Positions 1 through 8,035 of a stretch of DNA of 64,000 nt are shown one piece after another (the first letter of the stretch is position 1; each line of letters begins with the position of its first letter). The DNA is from Planctomycetota bacterium. Its GTDB lineage: Bacteria > Planctomycetota > Planctomycetia > Planctomycetales > Planctomycetaceae. The translations under genes were made by a program, and so were the position numbers. Below the pieces are notes generated by a model. That model worked only from the letters and a program-made list of their open reading frames with translations, searched no databases and was not told the DNA's origin. The DNA lies in the NCBI GenBank assembly GCA_003388505.1, contig QQVO01000068.1:30465-94464 (forward strand). Reading direction: 5' to 3'.

Positions 1-1407
1 CCGCTCGGCGAAATCGAGTTCGCCATAGTGCGCCAGGATGGTGAAGGGACAGGCGAGCGTATAGTTCATCCCGAGATTCGGTCCCTTGCAGACGCGCAGC
101 GCGTCGTAGAATCGGGGGGCATTGCGTTCGGGGTCGATCAGCTCGAGCGAGAGCAGGCCGCCGTATCCACCGTCGCTGCGCAGGTGCGGGGCGTAATTCT
201 CGGGGGTGGAATACTTCGGGTAATGGACGGCCGCCACACGCGGATGTTCGTGCAGCATGTCGGCGAGGGCTTCCGCGTTCCGGTTGATCGTGTGGACGCG
301 CTGCGGGAAATCGCGGGAGTTTTGCTCCAGCACCGCGACGTCTTCCGGCCAGAGAGTGTCCTCCCAGTCGTCCTGCATGAGACGGGCGATCTCCCCGGCG
401 TGGGGGCTGTCCGGGTTGATGACCACGGCGCCGCCCGTAACGTCTCCGACGCCTGAGAAGAACTTGGTCAGGCTCGACCAGACGACGTCAGCCACGTCAA
501 GCACGTCGACGTTCACGCAACTGGCGACCGTGTCGTCGACGACGAGCGGGCAGTCCGCCTCGCGCGCGAGCGGCGAAAGGGCGGTCAGATCGGGACTCGT
601 CAGCAGCGGATTCGCCGGCAGTTCGGTGTAGATTGCGCACAGTTCTTCTGATTCGACATGCGCCGAGAGCTGCTCGAGGTCTGAGCGATCGCCACGCGGA
701 AAGAAGTGGACTCCTGCTCCGAACGATTCCAGGATCTTGAGCGAGTCGACATAGGGAAACCCGAATTGAACCGACCTGAATTCGGGCCGGCGCCGCTGAA
801 GAACACGTTGGAGCGAGAACATCGCCGCCATGCCGGTGGGGAACAACCAGACATGTGCGGGATCAACGTGCATGCAGTTTGCGACGCGGGTGCGAATTGC
901 CTGTTGTGCGTCAAAGGCGTCTCCGGCCCGGCGCCCTTCGAGAATGGCCGCCGCCTGCCGCGAGGAAATCCCGATTCCCGAGTGTTGCCAGAACGCCTTG
1001 GCGGCGCCGGCGGCCTCGACAGGAAAACGCGCGGCCCAGACGCCGAACTCGGGAATTTCGTGGACCTCCGCCGTGTGTTTGGACCGCCGGCGGACAAACT
1101 CCACGCAGCGCCGCGCCGCAGACTCTGCGGGGAAGACGAGACATTTCTCTCCGTCCCGTGCGATGCGTCGTTCGCATTCGGCGAAGAGTCTGCGGCAGAG
1201 TTGGTTGTAGACGAAGCGGGGATAGCCGGTGGTCAGCCGGCTGATGACGCGGGTGTCCTGCTCCTCGTAACCGATGTTGTCGGCCCATGTGGGCAGACAG
1301 GCCGAGACGGCGTGGGGAGAATCCGGAATCGGCGTCCCCAGATCGTCCGGTCGCCACAGCGGTTCGCGCAGCAGTTGTTCGGTGGGAGCAATGGTCGATG
1401 GCGTCAT
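1..1407 (-). CDS. Cys/Met-metabolism PLP-dependent enzyme (cystathionine gamma-synthase-like), 3' end outside window
   Basis: Fold-type I PLP enzyme of the Cys/Met metabolism family (cystathionine synthase/lyase relatives), probably cytoplasmic. The frame is open from the ATG at 1407-1405 to the window edge (469 codons), so the C-terminus is missing. The PLP-binding aspartate region is VVDDTVAS (about residues 289-296) and the Schiff-base lysine is in SSLTKFFSGVGD (about K315). About 150 residues precede the usual catalytic core, longer than canonical family members of roughly 400 aa. The start overlaps the stop of the upstream aminotransferase gene as ATGA, so the two are probably translationally coupled. 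Substrate is not resolvable from sequence; a gamma-synthase, a lyase or a sulfhydrylase are all possible. Confidence 0.85.
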   Translation of the reverse strand, partial: MTPSTIAPTEQLLREPLWRPDDLGTPIPDSPHAVSACLPTWADNIGYEEQDTRVISRLTTGYPRFVYNQLCRRLFAECERRIARDGEKCLVFPAESAARRCVEFVRRRSKHTAEVHEIPEFGVWAARFPVEAAGAAKAFWQHSGIGISSRQAAAILEGRRAGDAFDAQQAIRTRVANCMHVDPAHVWLFPTGMAAMFSLQRVLQRRRPEFRSVQFGFPYVDSLKILESFGAGVHFFPRGDRSDLEQLSAHVESEELCAIYTELPANPLLTSPDLTALSPLAREADCPLVVDDTVASCVNVDVLDVADVVWSSLTKFFSGVGDVTGGAVVINPDSPHAGEIARLMQDDWEDTLWPEDVAVLEQNSRDFPQRVHTINRNAEALADMLHEHPRVAAVHYPKYSTPENYAPHLRSDGGYGGLLSLELIDPERNAPRFYDALRVCKGPNLGMNYTLACPFTILAHYGELDFAER

Positions 1408-2543
1408 TCGCGCGGTGCGGTCTGCAGTGCTTCTATCAGAGCATTGATATCGTCGTCGTTATTGTAGAAGTGCGGGCTCGCACGAACACGCCCGTCACGA
1501 TAACTGACGACGACGTTGCGCTCGATGCAATGCTTTTTGATCCGCCTCGGGCTGCCTCCCGGCAGGTCGAACGAAACGATGCCGGACCAGCCGTCTTCGT
1601 CTCGCGGGCTGAAGACATCGGCTCCGGCCTCGTGCAGCCGGTCGACAAGCCGATCGGTGTTGTTTCTCACCCGTTGATTGATCGTCTCGATGCCGATCTC
1701 GGAGAACATCCGCAGGCTGGCGCCCAATGCGGCGATGCCCGCGACGTTCATGGTTCCGCACTCGAAGCGCGTCGCCGAATCGGGAAAGGTGAGGTCGATC
1801 TTCGAGAAGTCGGTCCCGGCGGCGACGCTCCTCCAGCCGACGGTCGTCGGGCGGAGGCGGTCGAGCAGTTCTCTGCGACAGTAGAAGATGGCCGCGCCTT
1901 CCGGGGAGACGAGCCACTTGTGCCCGTCGGCCGCAAGAAAATCGATGTTCATCGCCCGGACGTCGACAGGGAACACCCCGAGCCCCTGGATGGCATCGAG
2001 ACAGAAGAGCACGTTCCGCTCGCGACACAACCGGCCGATGGCCGCCACGTCGCTGCGGAAACCCGACGCGTACTGCACGAAACTGATCGAGAGCAGCCGG
2101 GTCGTCTCGTCGATCGCGGCCGCGATGTCTTCCAGCAGGATGCGACCCTGTTCGCGCTGGGGAACTTTCCGGACTTCGATTCCCTGCGATTCCTTTTGCA
2201 GCCAGGGGTAGACGTTCGAGGGGAACTCCCCCGAGATAATGACGATGCTTTCTCCCGGTTCGAAGTCGAGGCCCTCCGCCACCAGCGAAAGACCTTCCGA
2301 TGTGTTTTTGAGAAAGGCGATCTCTTCAGAGTCGGAGTTGATCAATTCGGCGGACTGTTTCCGGACCGTTTCAATTTCGCCGTACCAGGCCGCCTCCCGC
2401 ACGGCCCCCTGCTGCACGTAATCCTGCGACCATTCGACGAACCGCTGCTGCGCCGGCAACGACAACGGCGCGACGGCCGCATGATTGAAGTAGGACCATT
2501 CACGGGTGACAGGGAACAGGGCACGGTAGTCGTCGGTCGGCAT
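1404..2543 (-). CDS. Class V aminotransferase / cysteine desulfurase-like PLP enzyme
   Basis: A 379-aa class V aminotransferase-fold protein. It shows FNHAAVAPLS near the N-terminus, the PLP-contacting aspartate in FCLDAIQGLG (about D183), and the PLP lysine in AADGHKWL (about K209). Length suits the NifS/SufS/selenocysteine-lyase and isopenicillin-epimerase-like subfamilies. I chose the ATG at 2543-2541 because homology-like sequence starts with MPTDDYRALFP; the frame stays open upstream to 2639 but that part reads as intergenic repeat. Its stop overlaps the start of the next PLP enzyme gene, which suggests a two-gene operon, perhaps in sulfur amino-acid metabolism. The specific substrate cannot be assigned. 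Confidence 0.85.
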   Translation of the reverse strand: MPTDDYRALFPVTREWSYFNHAAVAPLSLPAQQRFVEWSQDYVQQGAVREAAWYGEIETVRKQSAELINSDSEEIAFLKNTSEGLSLVAEGLDFEPGESIVIISGEFPSNVYPWLQKESQGIEVRKVPQREQGRILLEDIAAAIDETTRLLSISFVQYASGFRSDVAAIGRLCRERNVLFCLDAIQGLGVFPVDVRAMNIDFLAADGHKWLVSPEGAAIFYCRRELLDRLRPTTVGWRSVAAGTDFSKIDLTFPDSATRFECGTMNVAGIAALGASLRMFSEIGIETINQRVRNNTDRLVDRLHEAGADVFSPRDEDGWSGIVSFDLPGGSPRRIKKHCIERNVVVSYRDGRVRASPHFYNNDDDINALIEALQTAPRE

Positions 2544-2605
2544 GCGAGTGAGATTTCTTCGAGAGACTCCGAGACGAACAATTACTGCACCAAAGTTGGA
2601 TTGCC

Positions 2606-2681
2606 GGGTGCCACTGGCTCCGCCAGTGCGAACCAGCAAGGACGTCGACTCCGCGATGCACTGGCAAAGCCAGTGGCACCC
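2606..2681. repeat. Composite inverted repeat upstream of the aminotransferase gene
   Basis: A 14-bp perfect inverted repeat, gggtgccactggct at 2606-2619 and its complement at 2668-2681. Each arm itself folds as a small cactggc/gccagtg hairpin. It lies between the aminotransferase start and the stop of the PQQ-propeller gene. It looks like a dispersed REP-like intergenic element and may also act as a transcription terminator for the gene ending at 2710. Confidence 0.6.
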
Positions 2682-2686
2682 AACCC

Positions 2687-2711
2687 GTCAATTCAGGATT
2701 GAATAACCACT
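2687..2711 (-). repeat. Dispersed intergenic repeat, copy 1
   Basis: On the minus strand this reads agtggtt-a-ttcaatcctgaattgac. A near-identical copy is at 21471-21498 (+) and a shorter one at 37642-37657 (+). It just overlaps the stop codon of the PQQ-propeller gene. No function is evident. Confidence 0.5.
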
Positions 2712-3990
2712 ACTCGCGTGTGCCAACCGACAGCAGGCTGTGGAATGTCCGCAGGTACATCACGTCGCCGACGATGGCCGGGGTGGCGTGGCTCCCTTCG
2801 CCGATATCGTTCTCGGCCAGAACCCGGAACTCTGTGTCGGCTGCAATGACGACGACAATCCCTTCCGTCGAAACATTGAAGATGCGGCCGCCCGCCAGCA
2901 CCGGCGATGAGTAGTAGCTGCCTCCGATCCGTTCCTGCCAGTGGACCGTCCCGTCGCGGGAATCGACGCAGGTGACGATCCCATTGTCGGACCAGAAAAT
3001 GACGAGGTCGTCCGCCACGACCGGCGTGACGCACAACGGCCCGCCCCGCTCCAGACGCCAGACCGGCTCCGCAGGTTCGCTGCCCGGCGCTACGGCGATC
3101 ACTTCGTTGCCGCGCCCCAGATAGCCGGAAACCCCGATCACCAGGTCTCCGGCCAGAACTGGCGAAGCGATGGACGATTCGTAGTGTTCCTTGTCGAAGA
3201 CGTCGGCGCTCCACAACACCCGCCCGTCTTCGGGAGAGACGCCGCTGATTCCCTGCTCCCAATTGACGAAAATCAGTTCGCGTCGGCCGTCCGGCCCGGT
3301 CCTTTCACAAGGCGTCGCATAGTGCAGAGAACTCTCGCAGGGCACATTCCAGCGTAGCGAGCCGTCGCTGCAATTGATCGCCGCCCGAAAGCTGTCGGCC
3401 TGATGCTCGACCGGCAGGATGAGTATGTCGTCCACGAGAATCGGCGAAACCCCAAACCCGTGCCCCGACTGGAAAGGCCCCAGGTCGGTTCTCCATTGCT
3501 CCTCGCCCTCATGGGACAGCGCCAGAACGACAATCTCTTCCGGCGTGCCCCAGGCAATGTAAACCCGCTCCGCATCAAGCACCGGCGTCGGCGAGGCGAA
3601 ACTGTTGAGCTTATGCTTCCCATGCTGCCCCGCCGGGAACGAACGCGACCAGACCTCGTCTCCGCTCGCGGCGTCAAGACAACTGACGATGCGCTCGCCG
3701 GTCTCTTCATCTCCCGAAGTGAGGAAGATGCGATCCTCCCAGATCACCGGCGAAGAGTGCCCGACCCCCGGCAGGTCGATCCGCCAATTGATATCGTCCT
3801 CCGTCCACTCCGACGGCGGCCCCTGCGACCCATTGCTGCCGCTCCCATTCGGTCCGCGAAACCGGGTCCATTCGCCGGCTTGTGAGTCGAGAGCAGTCCA
3901 AACGAGGCAGAGGCAGACACAAGAGATTCTAACGCGGGCGGTCACGGTACACCTGAGTCTTGAATGAGCAGATTCCGGGCGACAGGCCAA
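2710..3990 (-). CDS. Exported PQQ-like beta-propeller repeat protein
   Basis: A 426-aa protein of the PQQ-repeat/BamB-like beta-propeller superfamily. A hydrophobic N-terminal segment, ISCVCLCLVWTALDSQAG, looks like a signal peptide and is followed by WTRFRGPNGSG, a typical opening of planctomycete propeller proteins. Repeated blade motifs of the type SCLDAASGDEVW, INCSDGSLRWNV and TCVDSRDGTVHW occur through the chain. The true start may be a GTG near 3945, which would place the signal peptide at the extreme N-terminus. The fold suggests a periplasmic or surface scaffold or a quinoprotein-like enzyme; no catalytic role can be assigned. It is transcribed divergently from the BtpA-family gene. 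Confidence 0.8.
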   Translation of the reverse strand: MACRPESAHSRLRCTVTARVRISCVCLCLVWTALDSQAGEWTRFRGPNGSGSNGSQGPPSEWTEDDINWRIDLPGVGHSSPVIWEDRIFLTSGDEETGERIVSCLDAASGDEVWSRSFPAGQHGKHKLNSFASPTPVLDAERVYIAWGTPEEIVVLALSHEGEEQWRTDLGPFQSGHGFGVSPILVDDILILPVEHQADSFRAAINCSDGSLRWNVPCESSLHYATPCERTGPDGRRELIFVNWEQGISGVSPEDGRVLWSADVFDKEHYESSIASPVLAGDLVIGVSGYLGRGNEVIAVAPGSEPAEPVWRLERGGPLCVTPVVADDLVIFWSDNGIVTCVDSRDGTVHWQERIGGSYYSSPVLAGGRIFNVSTEGIVVVIAADTEFRVLAENDIGEGSHATPAIVGDVMYLRTFHSLLSVGTRE

Positions 3991-4117
3991 TCGGCCCCGC
4001 TCACAATATACTCAGGTGTCGAGCGGCGTTCCTATCGACTCCGTTCGAATCGTATTGAATCACGTGGCGACGCCGACCGACCTGAAGCGGATCAATGACC
4101 TGAGAGGTTCCTCCGCA

Positions 4118-4936
4118 ATGACTCAATCTGACCTGAAGGACTGGACGAAGATCGTTCGGCCGGTGATCGGGATGCTGCATGCGCCGGCTTTGCCGGGAAG
4201 TCCGCGATACTCGGGGAGCCTGGAGACTGTGATGTCAACCGTTCTCAATGATGCGGAGACGCTCGCAGACGGAGGCGTGCACGGCCTGATGCTCGAGAAC
4301 TTCGGCGACGTTCCGTTCTATCCGCGACGTGTTCCGCCTGAAACGGTGGCCGCGATGACGCGACTCGCAGGGCGCGTGCGCGATCGCTTTGACGTTCCGC
4401 TCGGTATCAATGTGCTGCGGAACGACGGCCTGGCCGCATTGGCGATTGCGGCCGGCGTCGGGGCGGAATTCATTCGAGTCAACGTGCTGTGCGGGGCGCG
4501 AGTGACGGACCAGGGGTTGATTGAGGGGATTTCCCATGACTTGTTGCGCACGAGGCGAGACCTGCATGCGGAGCAAGTTTCGATATTCGCCGACGTCGAC
4601 GTCAAGCATTCGGCGCCATTGGCGAGCCGACCGATCGCGGAAGAAGCCGTCGAGACGGTTCACCGCGGGGGTGCGGATGCGCTCATCGTCTCAGGACCGT
4701 CCACAGGCGTGGGAAGCGACGTTGATCAATTGCGCGAGGTTCAAGTAGCAGCGGCGGAGACGCCGGTGTTCGTCGGAAGCGGCGTGACCACGGAGTCATT
4801 GCCGGATCTGTGGCCGAACGCGGATGGATTCATCGTCGGCACGTCACTGAAGCGGAACGGGGACGTTGCTGCGCCTGTCGACCGGGACCGCGTCCGCGAA
4901 CTCATGCAGGTGCATGCGAGCCTCGGGGAGCGATGA
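4118..4936 (+). CDS. BtpA family protein (TIM-barrel)
   Basis: A 272-aa protein of the BtpA family, named for a cyanobacterial photosystem I biogenesis factor but widespread in non-phototrophs, where its role is unknown. Diagnostic segments are PVIGMLHAPALPGSPRY near the N-terminus, DGLMLENFGDVPFYP-like sequence (here HGLMLENFGDVPF), FIRVNVLCGARVTDQG in the middle, and VFVGSGVTTESL and GFIVGTSLKRNG near the C-terminus. I prefer the ATG at 4118, preceded by a GAGAGG Shine-Dalgarno-like stretch; the frame is open back to 4016 but that part lacks family similarity. The gene converges with purH. There is no sign of photosynthesis in the window, so the literal family name should not be transferred. 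Confidence 0.85.
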   Translation: MTQSDLKDWTKIVRPVIGMLHAPALPGSPRYSGSLETVMSTVLNDAETLADGGVHGLMLENFGDVPFYPRRVPPETVAAMTRLAGRVRDRFDVPLGINVLRNDGLAALAIAAGVGAEFIRVNVLCGARVTDQGLIEGISHDLLRTRRDLHAEQVSIFADVDVKHSAPLASRPIAEEAVETVHRGGADALIVSGPSTGVGSDVDQLREVQVAAAETPVFVGSGVTTESLPDLWPNADGFIVGTSLKRNGDVAAPVDRDRVRELMQVHASLGER

Positions 4937-5013
4937 GGGCGGCTCGGCGGGCGCCTCCCCCGCGGTTGCGGCAGTAGCGTCGCGTTCACAGTCAGCGCAA
5001 GGGGGCTGACCGT

Positions 5014-6600
5014 TCAATGCCGGAAATGGCGGCGGCCGGTGAAGATCATGGCGATGTTGTGTTCGTCGGCTGCGGCGATGACTTCCTCGTCGCCGCGGGA
5101 GCCGCCGGGCTGGATCACCGATTTCACGCCCACCCTGGCGAGCTGGTCGAGGCCGTCCCGGAAGGGGAAAAACGCGTCCGACGCTGCTGCGGCGCCCTGC
5201 GCCCGCTCGCCGGCTTTGTGCGCGGCGATGTGGGCCGAGTCGAGCCGGCTCATCTGTCCGGCGCCAACGCCCAGCAGCGACTGCCCGCGCGCGAGGACGA
5301 TCGCGTTCGATTTCACGTGCTTGCCGACTTTCCAGGCGAAGGCCAGATCGCGGCGTTCCTCGTCGGTGGGAGACCGCTTCGTCATAACTTCCCAGTCGTC
5401 GCGAGGATCCTCTTCGTCGTCGCGTTCCTGGACCAGGAGTCCGCCGCTGATGCTGCGCAAAGCGGGGGCGTGGTCCCGACCATGCGACATCGACGGCAGG
5501 CGGAGCAGCCGCACATTCGTTTTCCATTTGGGGCGGGTGATCAGCAGTTCGAAGGCGTCGGCGTCGTAACCCGGTGCGATGATCGCCTCAATGAACCGGT
5601 CCGGTTCACACAAACGGTTTGCAGTGGCCAGGTCAACACTGCGATTGAGCCCGATAATCGAACCGAACGCGCTGACCGGATCGCCCGCGTAGGCGCGATC
5701 GAAGGCGTCGGCCGCCGCAGTGGCGACTCCGCAGCCGCACGGATTGTTGTGCTTGATAATGACGGCTGCCGGTTCTTCGAACTCCCGCACGATGCCCAGT
5801 GCGGCGTCGAGATCGAGCAGGTTGTTGTATGAGAGTTCCTTGCCGTGCAGCTTCTCAGCGGCGGCGAGCGTGGAGGGGGCCGGCTGGGGATCGGAGTAAA
5901 GGGCCGCCATTTGATGAGGGTTTTCGCCGTAGCGCAGTTCGCTCTGGCGGCGGAATTCGAGGTGCAGCACACCGGGGAAATAGGGCCGCGCGTCCCCCTC
6001 TTCACCGCGCGACGATTTCGCGAACCATTGAGAAATCGCGACGTCGTAGTGGGCCGTCAATTCGAAGGCGGCCGCCGCCAGTTCGCGCCGAAATTCCATC
6101 GACAGTCCGCCCGACTGCAACTCCTCCAGCACGCGCGGATATTGCGTCGGGTTGGTGACGATGCCGACGTAGGCGTGGTTCTTGGCGGCCGAGCGGACCA
6201 TGCTCGGTCCGCCGATGTCGATCTGTTCAATGGCTTCTTCCGGCGTCACACCGGGCCTGGCGACGGTTTGCTCAAACGGATACAGATTGCAGACGACAAG
6301 TTCGAACGGTTCAATCCCGTGCTCTGCGAGCGCCGCCGCATCGGAAGGCAGATCAGGCCGCCCCAGGATCGCCCCGTGCACCCTGGGATGCAGCGTCTTG
6401 ACGCGGCCGTCCATGATTTCCGGAAATCCGGTGTAAGCCGAGACGTCGACGACGTCGATCCCTTCGCTTTGCAGGTGCTTGGCGGTCCCTCCCGTCGAGA
6501 GGATCTCAAAGCCGAGTTCGACAAGCGATTTGACGAACGGCGCGAGTCCCGTTTTGTCGCTGACGCTGACCAACGCGCGGCGCGTCCGTGAATCGGCCAT
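5014..6600 (-). CDS. purH: Bifunctional AICAR formyltransferase / IMP cyclohydrolase PurH
   Basis: Catalyses the last two steps of de novo IMP synthesis: formylation of AICAR with 10-formyl-THF, then ring closure. The 528-aa length is typical. The N-terminal MGS-like IMP cyclohydrolase domain shows LVSVSDKTGL, STGGTAKHL and MDGRVKTLHPRVHGAIL. The C-terminal formyltransferase domain has LRYGENPHQ, the catalytic KHNNPCG motif (about residue 270), DPVSAFGS and SDAFFPFRDG. The start at 6600-6598 is preceded by AGGGGAG. An upstream in-frame ATG at 6711 is possible but adds a Arg/Ser-rich segment unlike the family. Confidence 0.97.
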   Translation of the reverse strand: MADSRTRRALVSVSDKTGLAPFVKSLVELGFEILSTGGTAKHLQSEGIDVVDVSAYTGFPEIMDGRVKTLHPRVHGAILGRPDLPSDAAALAEHGIEPFELVVCNLYPFEQTVARPGVTPEEAIEQIDIGGPSMVRSAAKNHAYVGIVTNPTQYPRVLEELQSGGLSMEFRRELAAAAFELTAHYDVAISQWFAKSSRGEEGDARPYFPGVLHLEFRRQSELRYGENPHQMAALYSDPQPAPSTLAAAEKLHGKELSYNNLLDLDAALGIVREFEEPAAVIIKHNNPCGCGVATAAADAFDRAYAGDPVSAFGSIIGLNRSVDLATANRLCEPDRFIEAIIAPGYDADAFELLITRPKWKTNVRLLRLPSMSHGRDHAPALRSISGGLLVQERDDEEDPRDDWEVMTKRSPTDEERRDLAFAWKVGKHVKSNAIVLARGQSLLGVGAGQMSRLDSAHIAAHKAGERAQGAAAASDAFFPFRDGLDQLARVGVKSVIQPGGSRGDEEVIAAADEHNIAMIFTGRRHFRH

Positions 6601-7008
6601 TTGATGAAGCTCCCCTTGAGGCCCGAAAATCCCGATCGAGGCAGATCCCCTTCGCAGATGACAGGCGGCGCGTGAACTGCTCTGATGTCGCTTCGGCAGC
6701 CATGATTTCACGCGACGACCGGCGATCGGCCTCTGGCGCGACGATACCGCAGCAGAGTGGGCCGGTCAAACGTCACTGGGAAGCGCTTCGGACCGGACCC
6801 GACGCCGGATGATCGAGAGGACCGTCGCAAATCTTACAGCCGGACTAAACGGCGATCCTCTGCCGTTCCGAATCAGGTGAATCCTGCAGCCTCGACTGTG
6901 TGTTGCGCCCGGTTTCGCCGATGACGAGAGTGTGCGGTGCGCGCGGTTGCCGGTCGTGGTCGAACGGCGAGCGGGCGCGCTGCGGTCGTCGAAACGGGGA
7001 GAACTGCC
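6601..7008. other. Divergent intergenic region, no gene seen
   Basis: About 400 bp between the divergent purH and beta-helix protein genes. It should hold both promoters, but I see no convincing promoter, RNA or coding signal. The long minus-strand frame running from here across the beta-helix gene is Arg/Gly/His-rich and reads as a shadow. Confidence 0.5.
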
Positions 7009-7968
7009 ATGCGAACTGAGATGCCGCGTCTGGACCGAAGTGCCTGGGGCGGCGACGCCGATGCGAGACTGGCGGTCGCGTCGCTCTGGTGGATGGTGAC
7101 GATGGCGGTCGCCTGTCTGCTGGTGCTGTCGGGAAGCGTGCGGGGCGCGACGATTTACGTCGACAGCCGCTTGGGAAGCGATCGTTACGACGGCCAGTCG
7201 CCCGAAACAACCAGCCGGGAGACCGGACCGGTGCGGACGTTGCAACGGGCCGTCGCTCTCGCTCAAGCGAGTGATACGATCGAGCTGAAAAACAACGGAA
7301 CTCCCTATTTCGGCGACGTCAGTCTGGTCGGCGCGCGGCACAGCGGAAACTCCTCGTACCCATTCCGGATTCACGGCAACGGATCGATCATCAGCGGCGC
7401 CAAGCCGGTCCCGAGAAACGAGTGGCGGCTGATCGGGCCGAACTCGGAGAAGATGACCGTCTGGAGGATCACGCCGTTTCGCAAAGGCCACTATCAATTG
7501 ATTCTCGACGGGCAAGCGGCGCCCGAGACTGATTGTCCCCGCGATGCGGAAACGCTCCCGGCACTGGAGGAGAACCATTGGTGCGCCTGGCGCGGGGCCG
7601 TTTATGTGGCCTTGCCGCCGTCCGTCGATCCGGGCAACAGGAATTTCGCTCTCGCGGACTGTGAAGTCGGTTTGACGCTGCTCGACGTACACGACGTGAT
7701 CATCAAGGATCTGACGCTCCGGCACTTTCGACTGGACGGGGTGAACGCCCACGATCGCTGCCGGGACGTGCTGCTCGACGGCCTGGTCTGTGAGCAGAAC
7801 GGCCGCGCCGGACTGACCGTTGCCGGGACGTCGCGAATTCTGGTGATGAACACGAAAGCCGCAGACAATCGCGAGGCTTCGCTGCTGATTACGGAATTGG
7901 GTCAGGCCGAACTCGATGCGTGCGACCTCGATCAGCCGCCGACCGTCGTCGGCAACGAGTCGCACTAG
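7009..7968 (+). CDS. Exported right-handed beta-helix (pectate-lyase-like) protein
   Basis: A 319-aa protein with an N-terminal hydrophobic segment (WWMVTMAVACLLVLSGSVRGA) followed by ATIYVDSRLGSDRYDGQSP, the usual opening of exported parallel beta-helix proteins. The C-terminal half has beta-helix-type turns such as VIIKDLTLRHFRLDGVNAHD and VLLDGLVCEQNGRAGLTVAG. The ATG at 7009 follows a GGGGAGAAC ribosome-binding site; upstream in-frame sequence to 6937 is unlikely to be translated. The fold is shared by polysaccharide lyases and non-enzymatic surface proteins; no catalytic residues could be identified, so activity is not assigned. It is shorter than most planctomycete homologues, so it may have few helix coils. 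Confidence 0.75.
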   Translation: MRTEMPRLDRSAWGGDADARLAVASLWWMVTMAVACLLVLSGSVRGATIYVDSRLGSDRYDGQSPETTSRETGPVRTLQRAVALAQASDTIELKNNGTPYFGDVSLVGARHSGNSSYPFRIHGNGSIISGAKPVPRNEWRLIGPNSEKMTVWRITPFRKGHYQLILDGQAAPETDCPRDAETLPALEENHWCAWRGAVYVALPPSVDPGNRNFALADCEVGLTLLDVHDVIIKDLTLRHFRLDGVNAHDRCRDVLLDGLVCEQNGRAGLTVAGTSRILVMNTKAADNREASLLITELGQAELDACDLDQPPTVVGNESH

Positions 7969-8023
7969 GGTCCGCTGTGCGGACCGCAGGTTGAGGCCCG
8001 AGGGTGGTCCGCACAGCGGACCC
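7968..8023. repeat. 18-bp perfect inverted repeat between convergent genes
   Basis: Arms 7968-7985 (gggtccgctgtgcggacc) and 8006-8023 are perfect reverse complements, and each arm is a small tccgc/gcgga hairpin. It sits between convergent genes, so it could be a bidirectional terminator, but the nested-hairpin form resembles a dispersed REP-like element. Confidence 0.6.
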
Positions 8024-8035
8024 CACTTGCTGGAG

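Noticed and set aside
1287..2702. 471-codon plus-strand open frame across the class V aminotransferase gene
   Set aside because: Composition is Arg/Asp/Gly/Val-rich with no motif; the antisense frame has full PLP-enzyme motifs. It is a GC-rich shadow.
6766..7965. 399-codon minus-strand frame over the beta-helix gene
   Set aside because: No domain, Arg/His/Pro-rich, and antisense to a gene with a signal peptide and RBS.
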